This document shows, piece by piece, positions 32,375 through 36,952 of a stretch of 36,952 nt of DNA. The translations under genes were made by a program, and so were the position numbers. Source of the DNA: Cytophagales bacterium (GTDB lineage: Bacteria; Bacteroidota; Bacteroidia; Cytophagales; 172606-1); assembly GCA_030446715.1 (NCBI GenBank), contig JAUJMU010000015.1, positions 1 to 36,952 on the forward strand. The letters are read 5' to 3'. Position 1 is the first letter of the stretch, and every line of letters starts with the position of its first letter. The notes beneath the pieces are model-generated. The model did no database searches and was not told the origin of the DNA. It was given only the letters and a program-made list of their open reading frames with translations.

Positions 32375-33047
32375 TTACTGCTTCCGTATCAGGTTCAGCA
32401 TTTTAATAAGTAAGTTCTTGACGGAAGCTTTGGTGGACTGCTCCGGGTTATAGTATTTGGTGCGCAGACTAATTTGGTGCGCAGACTATCAAAGGAGATA
32501 TGCCCGGCGTGCCGGGTCTGTACATGCCCGGAGAGGAAGCGCAGCAGGGAGGAAAGCTGGGTTTGGGTAACCAGCCCTGCTTCCAGTGCTAATCTCGCCC
32601 GGTACGCCAGCTGACAACGCTTCTCCAGGTACTGCATTTCCTCCGCGATCCATTCCTGTAGCTGGGTCCTGATGGGGGCGTTTTTCGCCTTTAAATACAC
32701 ATCCGGCTTCACCAGTGCCTGATTAATTTTTTTGAGAGGCAGGCTGCTTTCCCGATCTGATCGGTAACCCGGTCGGTTTCCGCCAGTTTCTCCCTGTATA
32801 CCTGAACGCAGAAGCTGAAAAAGCGGAAAGAATTAAAGTTCAGATACACCAACAACTGCATCAGTTGTTGGGTCTGCGCCGCCAGTTCTGCGGAGAACGC
32901 CACGGCCCGCAATGCTTCAGCCAGCAGGTTGAGGTAGTTCAGTTCCTGAAATGTACAGGAATGCGGCGGGGCACCGGCGGCAAACTTCAGTAAGGGATGC
33001 AGGGCAATGGTCACCAGCAGGAGGAAAGGAGGAGGTAAGAGAGGCAC
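32375..33047 (-). pseudogene. RteC-like regulatory protein, broken
   Basis: Two minus-strand pieces join if one A is restored to the A7 tract at about 32730: ...QLLVYLNFNSFRFFSFCVQVYREKL...KAACLSKK then INQALVKPDVYLKAKNAPIRTQLQEWIAEEMQYLEKR. A 17-nt tandem duplication (32456-32489) shifts the frame again; without it the end reads SFDSLRTKYYNPEQSTKASVKNLL to a stop at 32375. The composition agrees with RteC-like proteins of Bacteroidota, named from the tetracycline element regulator. That family call is from the C-terminal pattern and moderate. The N-terminus is uncertain. Confidence 0.6.
32456..32489. repeat. 17-nt tandem duplication in the RteC-like gene
   Basis: TTTGGTGCGCAGACTA occurs at 32456-32471 and 32473-32488 with period 17. 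Removing one copy restores the conserved C-terminal reading frame of the RteC-like gene. Confidence 0.92.
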
Positions 33048-33481
33048 ATGCCCAAAGGTTTGGCAATATGGTGCACTGAGGCTACGGTACCTATGCTGTG
33101 TACGCCGGAAGTCAGGACGTGGATGTGTCGGCGGTCCTGTTCCCGCTGACAGCAGTCCGGAATAAAACGGCGGCCCGGGAAGCGGTATCTGCCGGTTGCT
33201 GCCCGTCAGACGATCACCCGGGTCCTGAATGAACTCCGCGCTTCAGGGGGGCTTACAATTCTTGTAACCTATCTCTTCATTCTGCGTAACCTCCGGCAAT
33301 GCATATACTCTGTCAATACGGGTTTACTTTCGCCCGGTTCCGCAGGACCTGCTGGTTTTGACAGGCTTCGGTTGGGGAGGTAGAAGAAAAAAGAAGGATA
33401 GCCGGCTAAGAAAATTCATCGTCCTGTAAATAATAAAATTACTTTCTGCTTTTACAATTTATCCTTCAACCACTTATTCCC
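33048..33481. other. Intergenic region with a Crp/Fnr-type HTH remnant
   Basis: About 430 bp with no intact gene. At 33201-33250 the + strand reads ARQTITRVLNELRAS, the recognition-helix pattern of Crp/Fnr-family regulators. No cyclic-nucleotide domain is in frame before it and no proper C-terminus after it. Best read as the relic of a deleted regulator. Sequence after 33390 is AT-rich and may hold the promoter of the next gene, but no clear TAnnTTTG is seen. Confidence 0.45.
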
Positions 33482-34636
33482 ATGAACAATTCTATTTTGA
33501 GAACCAGCCTGCAACAGGCCGGCAAGACTATGCAAGGAGTCTGGAAGATTGGCCGTACGCTTCGCTACGCGGTAGTAACCTGTATAGTTATCTTATCATC
33601 CTGCAGCGAGGTTCCTGAGCCGCTGGTAGATGAACTTATCAAGCCCAAAGGCCCCAAACCGGAGTGGGGACCCACCATAGACCCCCAGATGCTGGCTGTA
33701 ATCGAACAACTGCAGAGTTTTAACGCGCCACTGCTGCCAACGCTTACTGCCGCGCAGGCCCGTCAGGCACCCACGCCCACCGATGCGGTGGAAAAGCTGC
33801 TCAGAAAGAATAACATCACACCAGACCCACCCGCTGTTGACATCAGTCACCGGGTCATTCCCGGTCCGACCCCGGCGGGTGTACTGGTGCGGATCTACAC
33901 GCCAAAGAGTGGTTCGGGACCCTTTCCGGTAATTGTGTACTACCACGGCGGCGGCTGGGTGATCGCGAATCTGGATACCTACGAACCCTCCGCAAGCGCC
34001 CTTGCCGCAAAAACCGGTGCCATTGTCGTATCGGTAGCTTACCGGCAGGCGCCCGAGCATAAGTTTCCGGCGGCGCACGAAGATTCCTTTGCCGCCTACC
34101 AGTGGGCCCTGGGCAATGCCGGTTCCATCGGCGGCGATCCGGGTAAAGTGGCCACGGCCGGTGAAAGCGCCGGGGGCAACCTGGCGGTTGCCGTGGCCCT
34201 GATGGCTAAGGAGCGCAACGTGAAGCTTCCGGTTCATATTCTGTCGGTGTATCCGATAGCTGATGGCGATGTGCAGTCGCCATCCTATGACAAATATGCC
34301 AATGCCGTTCCCCTGAACCGGCCGCTGATGGCGTGGTTTTTTGAAAATTACCTGCGCACCCCAGCCGATGCGGACAATCCGCTGATTTCACTGATTGGCG
34401 CCGATCTCAGGGGACTGCCTTCCACCACCATCATCAACGCTGAAATTGACCCGCTGGAGCACGAAGGCGGCGTGCTTGCCGAACGCATGCAGGCGGCAGG
34501 TGTACAGGTAAAGCGGCAAGTATATCAGGGAGTAACGCACGAATTCTTCGGAATGGCTGCCGTGCTGGAGCAGGCCCGGCAGGCACAGAGCATGGCTGTT
34601 ACCGAACTTAAAACAGCCTTCAATGCGGTCAGGTAA
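33482..34636 (+). CDS. Alpha/beta hydrolase (HSL/esterase family) lipoprotein
   Basis: 384 residues; an in-frame ATG at 33530 would put the lipoprotein signal (YAVVTCIVILSSC) nearer the N-terminus and is a fair alternative start. The hormone-sensitive-lipase oxyanion motif HGGGW lies near residue 154, the nucleophile elbow GESAGG near 227, the acid Asp in NAEIDPL near 321 and the His in VTHEFFG near 352. Carboxylester hydrolase anchored on the periplasmic or surface side; substrate unknown. The frame is intact, and a terminator follows. Confidence 0.93.
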   Translation: MNNSILRTSLQQAGKTMQGVWKIGRTLRYAVVTCIVILSSCSEVPEPLVDELIKPKGPKPEWGPTIDPQMLAVIEQLQSFNAPLLPTLTAAQARQAPTPTDAVEKLLRKNNITPDPPAVDISHRVIPGPTPAGVLVRIYTPKSGSGPFPVIVYYHGGGWVIANLDTYEPSASALAAKTGAIVVSVAYRQAPEHKFPAAHEDSFAAYQWALGNAGSIGGDPGKVATAGESAGGNLAVAVALMAKERNVKLPVHILSVYPIADGDVQSPSYDKYANAVPLNRPLMAWFFENYLRTPADADNPLISLIGADLRGLPSTTIINAEIDPLEHEGGVLAERMQAAGVQVKRQVYQGVTHEFFGMAAVLEQARQAQSMAVTELKTAFNAVR

Positions 34637-34720
34637 CATTATTTGCCAAAGCAGAACAAATAATTCAGTTGGTTTTGGAGCTAACCGCTGATTGCTGCTT
34701 ACTCAAACCCGGATGAAAGA

Positions 34721-34749
34721 AAGCGTAGCTGTAAAGGTTACGCTTTTTT
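34721..34749 (+). terminator. Intrinsic terminator of the hydrolase gene
   Basis: AAGCGTAGC (34721-34729) and GTTACGCTT (34737-34745) form an 8-of-9-bp stem with a 7-nt loop followed by T residues through 34749. Confidence 0.82.
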
Positions 34750-34821
34750 CGTGCAATCAGTACGTATACCGGAAAGTAGTCCGGCAAAGGCCGGCCACAA
34801 CCAAAAGGCAATTTTCCCGTG

Positions 34822-34940
34822 TGTAGACGCTATATGCACTGACAAGTAAGGTTGTTGCAACAGGTTCCCCTCCCTGGAGGGGTTAGGGGTGGGTTTTGGT
34901 CCACTCAACAAGCAATAACCTCATTTGTCTGTAGACGCTA
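34822..34940. repeat. Cytophagales-type G/C-block repeat flanked by 11-nt direct repeats
   Basis: CCCCTCCCTGGAGGGG (34867-34882) followed by TTAGGGGTGGGTT is a sequence type scattered in Bacteroidota intergenic DNA, partly self-complementary. TGTAGACGCTA occurs on both sides (34822-34832 and 34930-34940). The remaining part of the 34640-35014 gap shows no gene. Confidence 0.55.
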
Positions 34941-35014
34941 CACACCGGCATCACTTCGGCTACGTCTAAAACTTTACGTAATTTTCACCCTGCGTCATCA
35001 GGCCATGATCAGCT

Positions 35015-36952
35015 ATGAGGCACTGCTTCGGGCACTTTCTTTTTACGGTTTCATGTATCCTGCTGCCGGCCGCATGGAGCAGCAGTGCCTGTGCGCAAAA
35101 CTTCACCCTCAGCGGCAGTATCACCGATGCCCTGAGCGGTGAGATGATCATCGGGGCCACCCTTTACGACCAGCCCTCCGGTCAGGGAACGGCTACCAAT
35201 ACGTACGGCTTTTATTCCCTCACCCTGCCGGCCGGTGAGTATATTTTTACGGTCAGATCTCTGGGCTATCAGGCACTTACCGATACGGTCCGGCTGAGGG
35301 AAAACGGGGTGCGTGATTTCCGGCTCTCTCCCGCCGCCGTTCAGCTGCAGGAGGTGGTGGTAAGCCAGGCGGAAGACCAGGCAGAGGAAGACGTCACTTC
35401 CCCGCGCATGGGCATGACCCGCATTCCCCTGCGGCTGCTGGCCTCCGTGCCGGCTATTGGCGGCGAGGCCGATGTGGTGAAGCTGGTACAGCTGATGCCG
35501 GGAGTGGTACAGGGCGTGGAAGGGTCCACGGGCATGTTTGTGCGGGGCGGCGACGGGGATCAGAACCTGATTCTGCTTGATGAGGCAGTGGTGTACAACG
35601 TATCGCACCTGTTCGGCTTTTTTTCGGTTTTCAACCCCGAAACCCTCAAAGATGTCACCCTGCACAAAGGCAGTTTTCCGGCCAGTTACGGCGGCCGGTT
35701 ATCGTCGGTGCTGGACATCCGCATGAAGGAGGGCAACAACCGGAAGTTTACGGCCGAAGGCGGCATCGGGCTCCTGAGCTCCCGGGTAACGGTGCAGGGA
35801 CCCATCATCAGGGACAGGTTTTCCTTTATGATTGCCGGCCGCCGGACCTACGTGGACCAGGCCGCCAAAGCCGCCGGCCGCACGGTGCCCTACTACTTCT
35901 ATGACCTGAACGCCAAAGCCAACTTCCGGATTTCAGACAAGGACCGGCTTTTTTACAGTACCTACTTCGGCAACGACGTGCTGGCAATTGCCACTACCCG
36001 CCGCGACTCCTCGCGGGGTACCGACAACGTACTCGACTTTGGCTTTACCTCCGGCAACTACACCAACACGCTGCGCTGGAACCACATTCACAGCCAGAAG
36101 CTTTTTTCCAATATTTCCCTGATCCAGACGCACTTCCGCTACAACGTGCAGGGGCAGTTTGCCGGCAGCGCCCTGCTGGCGCAATCCAGTATCAGTGATG
36201 CGGGCCTCAGGGCGGATTACTCCTGGTACCGGAACACGGGCAATCTGACCGGTTTTGGCGGCTCGGTGGTCAGGCACGCTTTCCGGCCCAATCTGGTGAA
36301 TACGAGTGGCAACATCACTGAATTTTTTGTGTCACAGAGCGGAAAGTTGCTTTCTACCCTTGAATCAGCGCTGTACTTTCTGCAGGAAAGACAGTTTGAT
36401 TCTCCCTTCCGGCTCAACTACGGCCTGCGGCTTTCCATGGCAAGGGTAAGGGCCAAAAACTATTTTGGCATCGAGCCCCGGCTGGCCGTCAGTTACGCGC
36501 TGCCGGGCAAGCAGGCCCTCAAGCTGGGATTCTCGCGTATGAAACAGTACATGCACCTGCTTTCCAGCTCCTCCTTTTCCCTGCCTACCGACCTGTGGTA
36601 TCCGGTTACCGACAGCATCAGGCCGCAGACGGCCGACCAGGTGGCAGTGGGCTACAACCGGCGTTTTGAGAAGTTCAAAACCGCTTTCACGGCCGAGGTG
36701 TATTACAAGCGGATGCAGAACCTGATCGAATACCGGCCCGGGGCGCAGCTGCTGCTCAACAACAACTATGCCGATGAACTGATCACCGGCCGTGGAAATG
36801 CCTACGGGCTGGAGCTGCTGCTGCAGAAAAACGCGGGCCGGCTGTCGGGCTGGGTCTCCTACACGCTGTCCCGGGCAAGGCGGCAGTTTGCGCAACTCAA
36901 TGAGGGCAAACCCTACTTTGCCCGCTACGACCGGCGGCACAACGTGGCCCTG
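35015..36952 (+). CDS. TonB-dependent receptor with carboxypeptidase-like domain (partial)
   Basis: The ATG at 35015 opens a frame that runs off the window after 646 residues. A signal peptide (about 1-27, ending SACAQ) is followed by a carboxypeptidase-regulatory-like beta domain (about 29-105, FTLSGSITDALSGEMIIGATLYD...). The TonB plug follows (about 110-225, LQEVVVS, VVKLVQLMPGVVQGVEGSTGMFVRGGDGDQNLILLDEAVVYN, HKGSFPASYGGRLSSVLDIRMKEG), then beta-barrel strands. Such receptors import substrates across the outer membrane with TonB energy. No SusD gene is seen upstream, and substrate is unknown. A terminal beta-barrel portion is missing only because of the window edge. Confidence 0.93.
   Translation, partial: MRHCFGHFLFTVSCILLPAAWSSSACAQNFTLSGSITDALSGEMIIGATLYDQPSGQGTATNTYGFYSLTLPAGEYIFTVRSLGYQALTDTVRLRENGVRDFRLSPAAVQLQEVVVSQAEDQAEEDVTSPRMGMTRIPLRLLASVPAIGGEADVVKLVQLMPGVVQGVEGSTGMFVRGGDGDQNLILLDEAVVYNVSHLFGFFSVFNPETLKDVTLHKGSFPASYGGRLSSVLDIRMKEGNNRKFTAEGGIGLLSSRVTVQGPIIRDRFSFMIAGRRTYVDQAAKAAGRTVPYYFYDLNAKANFRISDKDRLFYSTYFGNDVLAIATTRRDSSRGTDNVLDFGFTSGNYTNTLRWNHIHSQKLFSNISLIQTHFRYNVQGQFAGSALLAQSSISDAGLRADYSWYRNTGNLTGFGGSVVRHAFRPNLVNTSGNITEFFVSQSGKLLSTLESALYFLQERQFDSPFRLNYGLRLSMARVRAKNYFGIEPRLAVSYALPGKQALKLGFSRMKQYMHLLSSSSFSLPTDLWYPVTDSIRPQTADQVAVGYNRRFEKFKTAFTAEVYYKRMQNLIEYRPGAQLLLNNNYADELITGRGNAYGLELLLQKNAGRLSGWVSYTLSRARRQFAQLNEGKPYFARYDRRHNVAL

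Overview
The window looks like a Bacteroidota chromosome segment, most likely Cytophagales (Spirosomataceae-like); this is inferred from content alone. Supporting signs are gldG next to dnaN, a PASTA-type FtsI, an ABC permease with a Bacteroidota prefix domain, SusD and TonB-receptor genes, Tat-exported Gfo/Idh/MocA enzymes, few Shine-Dalgarno sites, and candidate promoters of the Bacteroidota form TTG-N17-20-TAnnTTTG.

Layout. (1) 1-3734 is an AT-richer accessory stretch: an unrecognised gene, two antitoxin/PIN-toxin pairs and a class A beta-lactamase-like hydrolase. (2) 3735-11607 is backbone: gldG, dnaN, a DUF4421 protein, ftsW, a GxxExxY gene, murG and a SMUG2-like glycosylase. (3) 11726-15113 (minus strand) has two coiled-coil proteins and a TlpA-like lipoprotein. 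(4) 15677-22309 has rsmH, ftsL-like, ftsI, murE and mraY, where rsmH carries a frame-breaking 55-nt tandem duplication and mraY a frame-breaking deletion. (5) 22282-23160 has two tandem one-gene cassettes. (6) 24028-28758 is a partly decayed sugar-metabolism locus: an intact Gfo/Idh/MocA and an enolase-superfamily gene among broken sugar isomerase, SusD and GH127 remnants. (7) 28773-36952 has a PadR regulator with a MacB/FtsX permease, an alpha-CTD-like HhH protein, a broken RteC-like gene, an alpha/beta hydrolase, and a TonB-dependent receptor that runs off the end.

The main discovery is a set of integron-like gene cassettes with no integrase in view. In the right-hand array, each cassette begins with GTTAGNNNNN and ends, just after its gene, with the exact 10-nt reverse complement of its own start (GTTAGCAGTG/CACTGCTAAC and GTTAGGGCAC/GTGCCCTAAC). 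Each R'' box therefore matches its own cassette and not the neighbouring R' box, which is the signature left by circular attC cassettes. A 90-bp attC with an extrahelical base separates the two cassettes. On the left, a 131-bp attC-like site with a 17-pair bulged stem lies before the first toxin-antitoxin pair, and the second pair is bounded by GTTGGCA/TGCCAAC. The cargo (PIN toxin-antitoxin pairs, an LprI-like secreted protein, a small membrane protein) is typical of sedentary cassette arrays.

Cassettes lie where backbone synteny breaks: directly after mraY, where murD is expected, and directly before gldG, where gldF is expected. The division/wall cluster is split (ftsW-murG lies about 5 kb before rsmH; mraZ, murD, murC and ftsQAZ are absent). 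Several genes carry small duplications, deletions or one-base A-tract slips. Real rearrangement and assembly or sequencing error cannot be separated from this sequence alone.
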